Assembly (NCBI GenBank): GCA_001801815.1
Contig: MGXU01000007.1
Span: forward strand, 62,001 to 126,000
DNA from: Gammaproteobacteria bacterium RIFCSPHIGHO2_12_FULL_36_30
GTDB taxonomy: Bacteria; Pseudomonadota; Gammaproteobacteria; Coxiellales; Coxiellaceae
Direction of reading: 5' to 3'
Length of the DNA stretch: 64,000 nt
Shown here: piece by piece, positions 21,193 through 30,595 of the stretch
Numbering within the stretch: position 1 is the first letter of the stretch
Layout of the letters: the number at the start of each line of letters is the position of its first letter
The notes under the pieces: generated by a model
Told to the model about the DNA's origin: nothing
Databases searched by the model: none
The model's input: only the letters and a program-made list of their open reading frames with translations
Translations under genes and position numbers: made by a program

Positions 21193-21945
21193 TTATTTTT
21201 TAACAAAAATCATAAATTCCATGCTAACGCGGGTGTACCGACCGCGGTTTAATGCACCAGCATGTAATAATCTTTCATGAAATAGTACTGCATCGCCCGG
21301 TTGAGTGTTAAGAAGAATGGAAGGTAAACCATCTTCGTCTTCATCAATTTTAGGTTTGATAAAACTATGACGAAATTCACCATGATATCGCCATTTCTTT
21401 TTTTGTGAATTGGGTACAACTTTTAAACCATTTAAACTAGGCTCACAACATAAAGCAACCCAAACTTTAATTGCCTTCATATTCTCTGGCGGTGCTACAC
21501 CATGTCCCAATTCAAGAAACCAAGAATCCGCATGAAAAGGTCCTACATCACCAGGTTGATTTGGCCTTACTAATCTCCAATCTATTTCTTCATAACCTAT
21601 TTTTTCTTCATCAACGATAATAATAGATCCATATTCCGCTTCAATTTTTTTTATTAATGACATTGACCTAATTTTTGCAACAATATTTTTCGGAAGCATT
21701 CTAGCTTCTTTTGCCCATGTGGACCCATGATCTAAAAGATGCGCTAGTTCATGATAACGTTTAATGCCTATTTCAGAAAATTGTTGCCAATGTTCTTTAC
21801 TTTTTTGTTTGATTCGATTTAACCATTGTTCTTCAATAAAACAAATAATCTGTTGTAATTCATCTTGCTGAAATTTAAATTCGTGAAAATAACCACATCC
21901 CTTTTCTAGTATTTCATCCACACTCAATTTTAAATCCATTTCCAT
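21193..21945 (-). CDS. Phytanoyl-CoA dioxygenase (PhyH)-family oxygenase, copy A
   Basis: A 250-residue Fe(II)/2-oxoglutarate oxygenase-like protein. The iron triad is visible: HAD in VGPFHADSWFL (His and Asp) and the distal His in AVLFHERLLHAG, followed by an Arg in YTRVSME that would bind 2-oxoglutarate. It is a close paralogue of copy B at 24516-25265: both are 250/249 residues and share RLVRPNQP, NSQKK/HSQKK and KIDEDE/QIDEDE blocks. In a sugar operon it may hydroxylate or epimerise a sugar or its acyl group. Confidence 0.82.
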   Translation of the reverse strand: MEMDLKLSVDEILEKGCGYFHEFKFQQDELQQIICFIEEQWLNRIKQKSKEHWQQFSEIGIKRYHELAHLLDHGSTWAKEARMLPKNIVAKIRSMSLIKKIEAEYGSIIIVDEEKIGYEEIDWRLVRPNQPGDVGPFHADSWFLELGHGVAPPENMKAIKVWVALCCEPSLNGLKVVPNSQKKKWRYHGEFRHSFIKPKIDEDEDGLPSILLNTQPGDAVLFHERLLHAGALNRGRYTRVSMEFMIFVKK

Positions 21946-21959
21946 TTATTTTTCTCTGG

Positions 21960-22946
21960 TTAGATTTTATGAATATATTCTAAAGGTAGATTTTTAATAG
22001 TATCTACATTGTTACGCACCCATTCTACTGTTTTATTTATTCCTTGCTCTAAACTCACGGCGGGTTTCCATGACAATTCTTTTTCAGCTCTATTCGTTTT
22101 CATGCTGTACAAAGCATCTTTTCCAGGTCGATCAGAAGTTATCTGCGCAAATAAATCAAAATCAACATTCATATTTTCACAAATTTTTTCAACTAAATGT
22201 TTAATTGAAATCGTTTCACCTACAGAAAAATGATAAGTTTCTCCACATTGTCCATTTTTAATTGCACAATCAATTCCACTTGCCACATCATCACCATAAA
22301 TAAATGCACGTTGCGATAATCCCCCGCCATGCAATTGCAATTTTTTTCTAAGTAGGCAATATAAAATAGTACGAGGAATAATGCGATATAATTGCTGATG
22401 CGGTCCATAAAAATTTGCAAATCGTGTTAAAACAACTGGAAATTGGTATTGTTGATAAAATGCTTTTAAGCTCATATCAATTGCTGCATGTGAAACTGCG
22501 TATGGTGTTGATGGATTAAAAAATTGATTCTCATCAACTGCACCATTTGTATTGCCATATACTTCAGGTGTTGAAACACGAATATATTTTTCCAAAAAAT
22601 CGCACTGTCTTAAATAATTATGTAAACGCACTTTTGAAACAAAATTAGTTTGATACCACTGCTCTGGATTTTTCCAACTTTCAGCAACCATTCCCTGCCC
22701 CACTAAATCCACAATATAATTCGGCTTTTCTTTTTCAATTAGCGCAATCAATTCATTAAAATGTGAATTAATGTCGTATTGAAAAAATTGAAATAATTTT
22801 TTATTAAGATTATTTGAATAAGATAACAAAACTGGATTCGGCTCTGTTGAACGACTTGCGCCAATTACATTTTGTTCACGCGTTAATAAATAATTAACTA
22901 ACGATGACCCAGCAAAAGAATTACTACCTAAAATTAAATATTTCAA
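21960..22946 (-). CDS. NAD-dependent sugar epimerase/dehydratase with YxxxH instead of YxxxK
   Basis: A 328-residue extended SDR. The N-terminal cofactor motif is LGSNSFAGSSLV; the active-site segment reads TPYAVSHAAIDMSLK, so the usual catalytic Lys of YxxxK is a His. RFANFYGPHQQLYRIIP is typical of GDP-mannose/dTDP-glucose dehydratase relatives. It overlaps the upstream epimerase gene by ATGA. Possible roles are epimerisation, reduction or 4,6-dehydration; the altered residue makes a standard dehydratase assignment unsafe. Confidence 0.78.
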   Translation of the reverse strand: MKYLILGSNSFAGSSLVNYLLTREQNVIGASRSTEPNPVLLSYSNNLNKKLFQFFQYDINSHFNELIALIEKEKPNYIVDLVGQGMVAESWKNPEQWYQTNFVSKVRLHNYLRQCDFLEKYIRVSTPEVYGNTNGAVDENQFFNPSTPYAVSHAAIDMSLKAFYQQYQFPVVLTRFANFYGPHQQLYRIIPRTILYCLLRKKLQLHGGGLSQRAFIYGDDVASGIDCAIKNGQCGETYHFSVGETISIKHLVEKICENMNVDFDLFAQITSDRPGKDALYSMKTNRAEKELSWKPAVSLEQGINKTVEWVRNNVDTIKNLPLEYIHKI

Positions 22947-23884
22947 ACGCCTACACCTAAATTTTTCATTGTTTTTAAATTATAAAAACGCTCTTCGTTT
23001 TTTAATCGACCCTGTTGAAACTGTGCAACCATTTCGGCAATAGCATTTTCTACTGTTTTTTTAGGCTTGAAATTACTTTGTAATAATTTATCAGAACATA
23101 AACGATAACAACGTGGATCGTTTGATGGTGTAATTTTAATTTCTGCTTTTACATATTTTTGAACTAATTGTGCAATTTCCAAAATCGATAAATTTTCAAA
23201 TCCAGCATTGTAAATTCCACTAATACTTTTATTTTCTAATAAAAATAAATACAAATCAGTAATATCATCGATGTGGATATTCGGACGAACCTGATCACCG
23301 CCAAATACGGTCATCACACCATTTGTTAACGCTTGAATCGTCATCATATTAACAGACACATCCAAACGCATTCTATTTGAAAGTCCGCACACCGTTGCAG
23401 GACGAACAATTTGCATAATGATTTTATCTGCATAACTTAACAAAACACGCTCGGTTACCATTTTTGTTTTATTGTACTCAGTTAATGGATTAAGCGGTAA
23501 ATTTTCTGTTACTTTTTCTGCATCATTCACGCCATAAACGCTACCTGATGACGCATAAATAAATTGTTTTACATTATTTGAAATCGCCATTTCACATAAA
23601 CGCATCGTTGCAAGCGGTCCAATTTCCCAACTTAATTTTGGATTTAAATCAGAACAGGGGTCATTTGCAACGGATGCCAAATGAATAATTGCATCAATAT
23701 TTTTAAACCATTCTTGTTTTGGTTCGCGAATATCAGCCTTCATTACTGTTAAATTTTCATGCGGCTCTAAATAATTTCCAAACCATTGTGTATCAACTAC
23801 AATTACTTTATAGCTATTTTTAAGTAGTTTTGGCACTAAAACTGTGCCTTTGTATCCGCATCCACCCGTCACTAAAATTTTCAT
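22943..23884 (-). CDS. NAD-dependent nucleotide-sugar epimerase/dehydratase
   Basis: A 313-residue extended SDR with GGCGYKGTVLV (cofactor loop), SSGSVYG and YNKTKMVTE (intact YxxxK). It follows the GmhA-like gene with an ATGA overlap and precedes the second epimerase by another. The pair suggests two consecutive steps, for example on a heptose or 6-deoxy sugar nucleotide. Confidence 0.85.
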   Translation of the reverse strand: MKILVTGGCGYKGTVLVPKLLKNSYKVIVVDTQWFGNYLEPHENLTVMKADIREPKQEWFKNIDAIIHLASVANDPCSDLNPKLSWEIGPLATMRLCEMAISNNVKQFIYASSGSVYGVNDAEKVTENLPLNPLTEYNKTKMVTERVLLSYADKIIMQIVRPATVCGLSNRMRLDVSVNMMTIQALTNGVMTVFGGDQVRPNIHIDDITDLYLFLLENKSISGIYNAGFENLSILEIAQLVQKYVKAEIKITPSNDPRCYRLCSDKLLQSNFKPKKTVENAIAEMVAQFQQGRLKNEERFYNLKTMKNLGVGV

Positions 23885-24501
23885 ATTTTTTCCTCAACAC
23901 AACATTCTTTCAAGCGATCGGTTAAATAATGCAACATAAAAGCGTGACCAATTTCAACTTGACCATAATCAGTTGAATTGAGCCACAAATTATAATGTCC
24001 AATTTGACGCAGTGCATTATTTTCCGAAAATCCACTGAGCGTAATAATTTTTGCATTTTTATTTTTTGCAACATGAACTGCATTGACAATATTTTGCGAT
24101 CTACCTGAGCTACTAATTGCAATTAACACATCTTCTTTCTGAATAAAACGTGAAAGTTGTTTTGCATAAATATGTTCATAACCATAATCATTTGAAATAC
24201 AAGTTGTAACTGCTGGATCTAACATCGCAGTTGCTTTCATCCTTGCCATATTTAAAAAATCAATTACTGCATGACTTGCGATTGCAGCACTCCCACCATT
24301 TCCTGCTATGTATACAGCACCATTTTGATTGCGACAGTGGATTAAAATTTGGAGTATGGATTGCATACCGCTTTCAATAGGTAAGTTTTCATGAGTTTCT
24401 GTAGTGATTTTAGTATTGATTAATGTATTTGAAAAAAGCGTGATGCAGGATGCGAGTGTAATTGAACTGAATTTAATTTCATTTAAGTCGAGACAGTCCA
24501 T
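23881..24501 (-). CDS. SIS-domain phosphosugar isomerase, GmhA-like
   Basis: A 206-residue protein with the SIS phosphosugar-binding loop GNGGSAAIASH and SISSSGRSQNIV-type second loop, matching the sedoheptulose-7-phosphate isomerase family. That would feed D,D-heptose-7-phosphate synthesis, the precursor of GDP-heptoses used in O-antigens and capsules. A heptose kinase/phosphatase is not seen in this window, though a nucleotidyltransferase of suitable type lies at 46178-46945. It starts 14 bases after PhyH copy B. Confidence 0.82.
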   Translation of the reverse strand: MDCLDLNEIKFSSITLASCITLFSNTLINTKITTETHENLPIESGMQSILQILIHCRNQNGAVYIAGNGGSAAIASHAVIDFLNMARMKATAMLDPAVTTCISNDYGYEHIYAKQLSRFIQKEDVLIAISSSGRSQNIVNAVHVAKNKNAKIITLSGFSENNALRQIGHYNLWLNSTDYGQVEIGHAFMLHYLTDRLKECCVEEKI

Positions 24502-24515
24502 GTTTTTCTAATCCT

Positions 24516-25265
24516 TTATTTGTTTTTCACAAACATCGTAAACTCTATGCTTACTCGAGTATTATTACTTTTATTTAATGCACCACCATGCAATAGTTTA
24601 TCGTGAAATACAATAGCATCACCTGGTTTTGTATTAACTAGTATCACTGGTAATTTTGTTTCATCTTCATCAATTTGCGGTTTTGAAAAACCATCACGAT
24701 ATTCACCATGATATTCCCAATTTTTTTTCTGTGAGTGCGGAACAATGCGTAAACCATTTAAACCAGGCTCACAATAAATAGCGATCCATACTTTAACACG
24801 CGTAACATTTGGTGGCGTTGTACCATGATCTAAATCCCAAAACCAGGCGTCTGCATGTAGCGGCCCCACATCTGAAGGTTGATTTGGTCGAACTAAACGC
24901 CAATAAATTTCTTCACGACCAATATTTTCTTCATCAGAAATTTCAAATTTTCCATAAATATTTTCTAGTGATTTAATCAATGAAGTTGAGCGAATATAAT
25001 TAATTGCATTTTGAGGCAAAATTCTATTTTTTTTTGGCCATAGAGTTGAATGGTCAATTAAATGTGATAACTGATGATATTGAGTCATTTCAGTTGCAGA
25101 AAATTTTTCTGCGTACTGTGACGCAACCTGATTAATATTGTCAAGCCATTGTGTTTTTATTAATGTGCGAACAATATCTAATTCATTTGGCTGAAAATAA
25201 AATCCTAAATGGTAACCTTGCTCTATTTCTAACTCATCGAGTACATTTATTTTTAATTCATTCAT
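24516..25265 (-). CDS. Phytanoyl-CoA dioxygenase (PhyH)-family oxygenase, copy B
   Basis: A 249-residue paralogue of the oxygenase at 21193-21945. Iron-binding HAD lies in VGPLHADAWFW, distal His in AIVFHDKLLHGG and the 2-oxoglutarate Arg in NTRVSIE. The ATG at 25265 has GGAG upstream and overlaps the ABC transporter stop by 8 bases; a longer form from 25313 would overlap it by 56 and is rejected. Substrate unknown. Confidence 0.82.
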   Translation of the reverse strand: MNELKINVLDELEIEQGYHLGFYFQPNELDIVRTLIKTQWLDNINQVASQYAEKFSATEMTQYHQLSHLIDHSTLWPKKNRILPQNAINYIRSTSLIKSLENIYGKFEISDEENIGREEIYWRLVRPNQPSDVGPLHADAWFWDLDHGTTPPNVTRVKVWIAIYCEPGLNGLRIVPHSQKKNWEYHGEYRDGFSKPQIDEDETKLPVILVNTKPGDAIVFHDKLLHGGALNKSNNTRVSIEFTMFVKNK

Positions 25266-27054
25266 TACTATCTCCAGAAACAGCATTTGAAAAAATAAAT
25301 TCTTTACTTCCAACTACCTCATTAAACGTGCCTTTAGCAACAATTTTGCCTTTTTCTAGTTTATAAATAACATCGCAATGTTGAATAGTTGATAATCGGT
25401 GCGCAATAACAATTAATGTTTTCACGCCATGCAGTTTTTTAATAGCGTTAATCACTTCATGTTCTGTTTCATTATCTAAAGATGAAGTTGCTTCATCCAT
25501 CACGATAATTTCACGCTCATAATATAATGCACGTGCTAATGCAACACGTTGACGTTGACCACCTGATAAACGCACACCATTTTCACCAATCAAAGTATTA
25601 ACACCATCTGGCAAATCAGAAATTACTTCGGATAGTTGCGCCATTTCAATGGCATGAAATAATTTTTGATCATCAATTTCATTATCTTCGGTGCCCATTG
25701 CAATATTACGTTTTAATGTGTCGTCTAATAAAAAAATGGATTGTGGGATGTAAGCAAAATTATTGAGCCATGCGCGTAAATTTTTTATTGGCAGATCATC
25801 AACTAGTAAGTTTCCAAAATCAGGGGTTAATAATCCCAATATAACGCTGACCAATGTGCTTTTTCCAGCGCCCGAGGGACCAATTAATCCAATTGATTGC
25901 CCACGAAAAAGTGTTAGCTCGATATTATGCAAAGCATCATGTTTTGCATGTTGGTAATGAAATGTAACGTTATTAACAGAAAGTTGTGAAAAAAATTGAC
26001 GTTCACCTGTATTTATATCACTGAGATTTGTTTTGTATTGCCCCTCAATTGCATAAATTTCATCATAAAGCATATTAGTTACATAGCCCGAACCTCTTAA
26101 TTGACTAAACTGACTAATTAACTGGCTGATTGTTGGCAATAATCGAATACATGCTGCAGCAAAAATTCCCAAGGTCGGTATCATGCTGACTGGACTTGTT
26201 CCAACGAACAATGCGCCTAACACCAAGGTAACTAGAAAAATAGACGCTGCCGATTCTACAGCATAACGCGGGATCACTTGCAATGAATAAGAATTTGCGA
26301 TGGCATTCGAATAGTCTCGCGTAATGACTTTTACTTTATTTAAAAAAAAGGATTCCCTTCCTAAGACGCGAATTTCCTTCAATCCACCAAGTGCTTGTAA
26401 TACTGATTTGTTAATTTCACCTCCAAATATAGCAATTGTCTCCCCCATTTTAGTAATACTGCTTTTCATAAAAATTTCGTATGCACCAAAAATCAATCCA
26501 ATCAAGATAGTAAGAAAAAGCGTGGCTATTGGATGCATAAAGACGAGACAAATAATAACACCAAAAATAACCAAGAATGATGAGAGAATATTTAGTGAGG
26601 CGGCTACAACATTATTTGAAAAATTACCCGCTAGTGAAACTTTATTCATTATATAGGCTGAATTTTGCTTAAGATGAAATGCATAAGCCGCATTTTGATA
26701 TCCTGATACTAATCGCATTTGCAATCGTACAGAAAACAGCGCTGTAAAGTTAGAAATTTTTTTTTGTGAGTAAATTCCCCAAAAAGCCTTAAAAATAAAG
26801 GCGAGGACAAGACCCGCTCCGATAAAAAAAATAATTTCATTTTCATTGAAATGTCCCAGTATGCGCTGGATATCCAGCGGTAATTTGTGCATCATGCTAG
26901 TAAAATTAACGATAAATAGCAGGAAAATACCAACCAAGCCAATACCAACCACATCCAACAATGATGCAGAAAAAAAAATGAGGAATAGAACAGGGAACCC
27001 ACGTCTTGCGTTGATATCCAATAAAAATAGACACCGTCTGAGAAACTTTTTCAT
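25258..27054 (-). CDS. ABC transporter (membrane plus ATPase domains), MsbA/PglK-like flippase
   Basis: A 598-residue half-transporter. Residues 1-330 hold about six membrane segments. The ATPase part has Walker A GPSGAGKSTL (about 390), signature LSGGQRQR (about 498), Walker B IIVMDEATSSLD (about 520) and an H-loop IVIAHRLS. The type is that of MsbA, or PglK, which flips lipid-linked oligosaccharides. Its place between wzc and the sugar genes favours a role with this glycan instead of lipid A. A Wzx is also present in the locus (31428), so two lipid-linked glycan routes may coexist. Confidence 0.87.
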   Translation of the reverse strand: MKKFLRRCLFLLDINARRGFPVLFLIFFSASLLDVVGIGLVGIFLLFIVNFTSMMHKLPLDIQRILGHFNENEIIFFIGAGLVLAFIFKAFWGIYSQKKISNFTALFSVRLQMRLVSGYQNAAYAFHLKQNSAYIMNKVSLAGNFSNNVVAASLNILSSFLVIFGVIICLVFMHPIATLFLTILIGLIFGAYEIFMKSSITKMGETIAIFGGEINKSVLQALGGLKEIRVLGRESFFLNKVKVITRDYSNAIANSYSLQVIPRYAVESAASIFLVTLVLGALFVGTSPVSMIPTLGIFAAACIRLLPTISQLISQFSQLRGSGYVTNMLYDEIYAIEGQYKTNLSDINTGERQFFSQLSVNNVTFHYQHAKHDALHNIELTLFRGQSIGLIGPSGAGKSTLVSVILGLLTPDFGNLLVDDLPIKNLRAWLNNFAYIPQSIFLLDDTLKRNIAMGTEDNEIDDQKLFHAIEMAQLSEVISDLPDGVNTLIGENGVRLSGGQRQRVALARALYYEREIIVMDEATSSLDNETEHEVINAIKKLHGVKTLIVIAHRLSTIQHCDVIYKLEKGKIVAKGTFNEVVGSKEFIFSNAVSGDSNE

Positions 27055-27076
27055 GATTTATTAAGTTTCCACTTAT

Positions 27077-29284
27077 TTATTTTTTTCCATAATGATAGTG
27101 ATAATTTGTATAATCATAATTATATCCAAACCCAGATTTCTGCTGTTTCAATGTATTAAATACAATACCAGAAAGTATGACACCCGCCTTTTCCAACATG
27201 TTTTTTGCATGCTGCACTTCTTTCATCTGATCCTTCCCAATACCAACAACCATGAAATTAATTGATGAATAGCGTAATATTAACGCTGGATCTGTAACAG
27301 CAAGAATGGGTGGGGTATCGATTAGAACAAAATCATAACGGTTACTCAGCAATTGAATTAACTCACCTACCATTTTCTGAGACAGTAGTTCAGACGGGTT
27401 GTTTGGATAAATGCCAGTGGCAATAAAATCCAATCTTTCTGGGATCACATTCTGAATAATTTTGTCAAGTGGTGCGTCGTTTTTCAAATAATTCGATAAT
27501 CCGGGTGCTTTTATTTTCCCAAAGCACTGGCTTAATTTACCAAGGCGCATATCAGCATCGACAACGATGACTCGTTTTTCTAACTCTGACAAAAGCGTTG
27601 ATAAATTACTTGAAAGGAAGCTTTTACCAATGGATGGGCTGCATCCAGTGATGGCAATTACATTATTTTTTGCTTCCATCGATATCATTTGAATGGTTGT
27701 TCGTAAACTGCGAATGCTTTCTATTGATATATCATTGGCGTTATCACGTGCCAGCAAGAATGGATTGTTATGGGCGTACAGCTTGTCGTGCTTAATTTTT
27801 TTGTTATAATCCATCTGCTTTTGACTATATGGGATGATGGCAGAAACAGGAATACCAAGCTTATGCTCAACATCACTAGGATCTTCAACTATTGGTGACA
27901 ACGCATGTCTCACAAAGACCACAACAAGTGAAATCATTAAACCAATAAGAGTGCTCGTAAAAATAATCGCCCTTTTTTGAACTGGAATGCGTGAAACTGG
28001 GTAAGACGCCATACTCAGAATTCGCACGCTACTAACTGTGCTTGCCTTCATCATTTCCATACTTTGTGCGTCCTTTACTAAAGCAGTGTAAATACCTGCT
28101 TGAATTCTAGCATCACGTTGCATGTCATCTTCTTTTTCACCCCTTATTGGAAATTGATTAAGTTGCGCTTTGATTTTTGTTATTTGAGATTTCACTTCAT
28201 TTTCTTTTTGCGTGATCGCAATAACCAACGGATGGACTGGAGTATATTTTTGCAATAAAATCATTTTCTTAAATTTCAATTTCTCTAAAATTTTTTGTAA
28301 GCTAGAAATTCTAACTGCCAAAATTTGACCGTATGATTTTGAATTAAATACACCCGTTTTAACGCTATATTTATCAAGTCTAGATTCTGCAGTTTGCAAG
28401 TGGTGTTCTGAAATAGGTAACTGATGGGAAATAAACTGGAGTGTTTTAGCAGCTTCTTGTGATTTTACTTTCATATTTTTTGCAACTGCAACAACCAAAA
28501 TATGATTTAGCAACTTTTGCGCTTGCTCTGGACTGTCAGTGGTATAACGCAATTGCAATATCCCGGTATTATCACCTTCCGATTTAATATGTAAATTACT
28601 TGCCATACCATTTGCTACATCAGACACCGGTTGTTTCACCACATCAAATTGCTCACCAGGCCGCGCATTTATTGAATTCACTCGAATTTGAAGTGGTGCT
28701 GAAGAATAAGTTGTCGATTCTAATTGGCCAACTACACCATCTAAGATTTTTTTTCCATCCTCTGTTGTCAAAGAATATTGATTGTCGCTCTTAATCTTCA
28801 CAATTAATGGCTTCGCTAATAAATCATTTGGTACGTTCAAAAGAGAAACTATAATATTACCGGTGTTAATTCGCTGCAATCTAGCCACTACTCGCGCAAA
28901 TAGATCTTGGAAATGGGGCGAAACAGAAATATCTAGTTTTAATTGACGAACCACTTCACCTAATAAATATGGGGTTTGCAATAAAACAGTTTCAACATCT
29001 GCGGATGATGCTTGTTGCGATACCAAACCTGATAAAACTGCACTTGTCCCACCATTAGATCCTGAAACAGCAAGACCACCATCTACCGCAACCATCGCAA
29101 TAGATTGGTAGACTGGCGGTCTTGTTTGTGCATAATATATTCCGAAAACTAGGAAAATTACTGTCAGAATCACAATTATTTTATAACTGTGTTTTATTAA
29201 ATTTAGAATTTGTTTTAAATCAATTTCAACATTTTCAGATTGTTTAGAAGTTACATTTAAATGCCGCTGAGTTGATCTTTCCAT
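27077..29284 (-). CDS. wzc: Tyrosine autokinase/chain-length regulator Wzc
   Basis: A 735-residue inner-membrane protein. Order of parts: N-terminal Wzz domain with membrane segment about 36-55, long periplasmic coiled-coil region, second membrane segment about 435-460, and a cytoplasmic BY-kinase with Walker A GCSPSIGKSFLSSN (about 551), A' VVDADMR and Walker B FVLIDTPP. The C-terminus is a tyrosine cluster (YDYTNYHYHY) that is the autophosphorylation site in relatives. Wzc controls polymerisation and export of Wzy-type polymers. It follows wza by 24 bases. Confidence 0.93.
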   Translation of the reverse strand: MERSTQRHLNVTSKQSENVEIDLKQILNLIKHSYKIIVILTVIFLVFGIYYAQTRPPVYQSIAMVAVDGGLAVSGSNGGTSAVLSGLVSQQASSADVETVLLQTPYLLGEVVRQLKLDISVSPHFQDLFARVVARLQRINTGNIIVSLLNVPNDLLAKPLIVKIKSDNQYSLTTEDGKKILDGVVGQLESTTYSSAPLQIRVNSINARPGEQFDVVKQPVSDVANGMASNLHIKSEGDNTGILQLRYTTDSPEQAQKLLNHILVVAVAKNMKVKSQEAAKTLQFISHQLPISEHHLQTAESRLDKYSVKTGVFNSKSYGQILAVRISSLQKILEKLKFKKMILLQKYTPVHPLVIAITQKENEVKSQITKIKAQLNQFPIRGEKEDDMQRDARIQAGIYTALVKDAQSMEMMKASTVSSVRILSMASYPVSRIPVQKRAIIFTSTLIGLMISLVVVFVRHALSPIVEDPSDVEHKLGIPVSAIIPYSQKQMDYNKKIKHDKLYAHNNPFLLARDNANDISIESIRSLRTTIQMISMEAKNNVIAITGCSPSIGKSFLSSNLSTLLSELEKRVIVVDADMRLGKLSQCFGKIKAPGLSNYLKNDAPLDKIIQNVIPERLDFIATGIYPNNPSELLSQKMVGELIQLLSNRYDFVLIDTPPILAVTDPALILRYSSINFMVVGIGKDQMKEVQHAKNMLEKAGVILSGIVFNTLKQQKSGFGYNYDYTNYHYHYGKK

Positions 29285-29308
29285 TATTTAACTCATCCCA
29301 TAACCCAT

Positions 29309-30103
29309 TTACAAAGTATTTACTGTCGACTGAACTGTTTGATTCGCACTAAAGCTTGGTAGCAATTGATTAATCACGCGGTTCCAGTTTGTAATACCAA
29401 GTGGTGATACATAAACAATATCGTTATTTCTTAGAATAAATCTTTGCGCCACCATCATTGCCTGTGGTGATTTTGCATTGAGTGCAAATACAGTCAACCG
29501 TTTCAAATTTCCGCGAATCACATAAATACGAGAAGTATTAGCAGTACTCACGCTAGTACCACCAACAAAGTTCATTGCGTCCAATAACGAAGTAGGTTTG
29601 TCGGTGAGTGGAATTGTTCGCTGACCACCCAATTCTCCCATCACTTGTATTTCCTGACTTCTAAATTGAACAACACGCACTGTCACTTGTGGATTACGAA
29701 TATACTTTGAAAGTTTTTTTGCAATAACAATTTGAATTTGGGGCAATGTCAAGCCAGCAACATGAACTGTTCCTGCGAGTGGAAAAGAAATCGTACCTTG
29801 AAAACTGACTAGAAAACCAGATTGTGTAGGAGAACTCATTTGTGTGGTCGGCGTTGTGAGTTCAGCATGCTGCCACACAATCACATTTAAAATATCATAA
29901 GGTCCAATACAATAAGGTGGTGGCGGTTCATCGTGTTGCACAATCCATGTCGGATTTAATTGAATTAATTTCGTTTGAACAACATGTCCATTAACATAAT
30001 ACTGTGGTGCTGGATTTTGCGGATCCATGTAAGTGCCGAGTAACGTGCACCCAGGCAAAACTAATACAGTCAATAATAAAAAAATCCGTCTTATCCATTC
30101 CAT
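29309..30103 (-). CDS. wza: Outer-membrane polysaccharide export lipoprotein Wza
   Basis: A 264-residue protein with a lipoprotein signal: hydrophobic stretch then LPGC, the Cys at residue 19. It has a Poly_export domain (PYDILNVIVWQHAELT), one SLBB-like domain (VMGELGGQRTIPLTD) and a C-terminal amphipathic stretch (NWNRVINQLLPS). It is much shorter than E. coli Wza (379), with one SLBB region instead of two. It forms the outer-membrane pore of the export machine with Wzc. It overlaps wzb by 13 bases. Confidence 0.9.
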   Translation of the reverse strand: MEWIRRIFLLLTVLVLPGCTLLGTYMDPQNPAPQYYVNGHVVQTKLIQLNPTWIVQHDEPPPPYCIGPYDILNVIVWQHAELTTPTTQMSSPTQSGFLVSFQGTISFPLAGTVHVAGLTLPQIQIVIAKKLSKYIRNPQVTVRVVQFRSQEIQVMGELGGQRTIPLTDKPTSLLDAMNFVGGTSVSTANTSRIYVIRGNLKRLTVFALNAKSPQAMMVAQRFILRNNDIVYVSPLGITNWNRVINQLLPSFSANQTVQSTVNTL

Positions 30104-30540
30104 AACTTAGTCTGCCACAATCCCCAATTCTTTTTTATTGATTCAAAAACATTTTCGAATATTGCTTGTTCTTTTCGATAAGGATCAACTATTTCTTCAT
30201 TAGACCATTTTCCAAGATTGAAAATCTTACCACGGCTACTTGGAAAAGCAAACGCTAATTTTTCTTTCTGCCACGTCTCCATTGTAAAAATAATTTCAGC
30301 GTGTGCAACATCATTTTTATCAATTTGCTTTGCAGAATGTTTGCTTGCATCAATTTGAAATTGATTTAAAATAATCTGCATTTCTGGTGCGATGGATTCT
30401 GACTGCATTGCATGAATCCCTGCAGAAGCAACTTGAATTCCTGAAAAACCTTTTTTAATTAGTTGATCACGCGCCCAATATTCTGCAACTGGACTTCTAC
30501 AAATATTTCCGACACACACAAACAAAATATTTTTAAACAT
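30091..30540 (-). CDS. wzb: Low-molecular-weight protein tyrosine phosphatase Wzb
   Basis: A 149-residue phosphatase with the catalytic loop CVGNICRS (Cys9, Arg15) and the general-acid loop IVDPYRK. It dephosphorylates the Wzc tyrosine tail, allowing cycling of Wzc assembly. It is the first gene of the 24 kb leftward block. The 55 bases to the divergent gene at 30596 must hold promoters for both directions, though none is clear. No ops/JUMPstart element (RfaH site) is visible upstream. Confidence 0.92.
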   Translation of the reverse strand: MFKNILFVCVGNICRSPVAEYWARDQLIKKGFSGIQVASAGIHAMQSESIAPEMQIILNQFQIDASKHSAKQIDKNDVAHAEIIFTMETWQKEKLAFAFPSSRGKIFNLGKWSNEEIVDPYRKEQAIFENVFESIKKNWGLWQTKLWNG

Positions 30541-30595
30541 TTGAACACCCCGCTGCTATGTGCTAAAACTGTATGCCCGTTAAAAGAAGAAGTAA

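Noticed and set aside
26324-26656. 110-codon rightward frame inside the ABC transporter
   Set aside because: Antisense shadow with no family resemblance.
30541-30595. JUMPstart/ops antitermination site before wzb
   Set aside because: No GGCGGTAGC-like core on either strand; a GCAGCGGGG stretch does not match.
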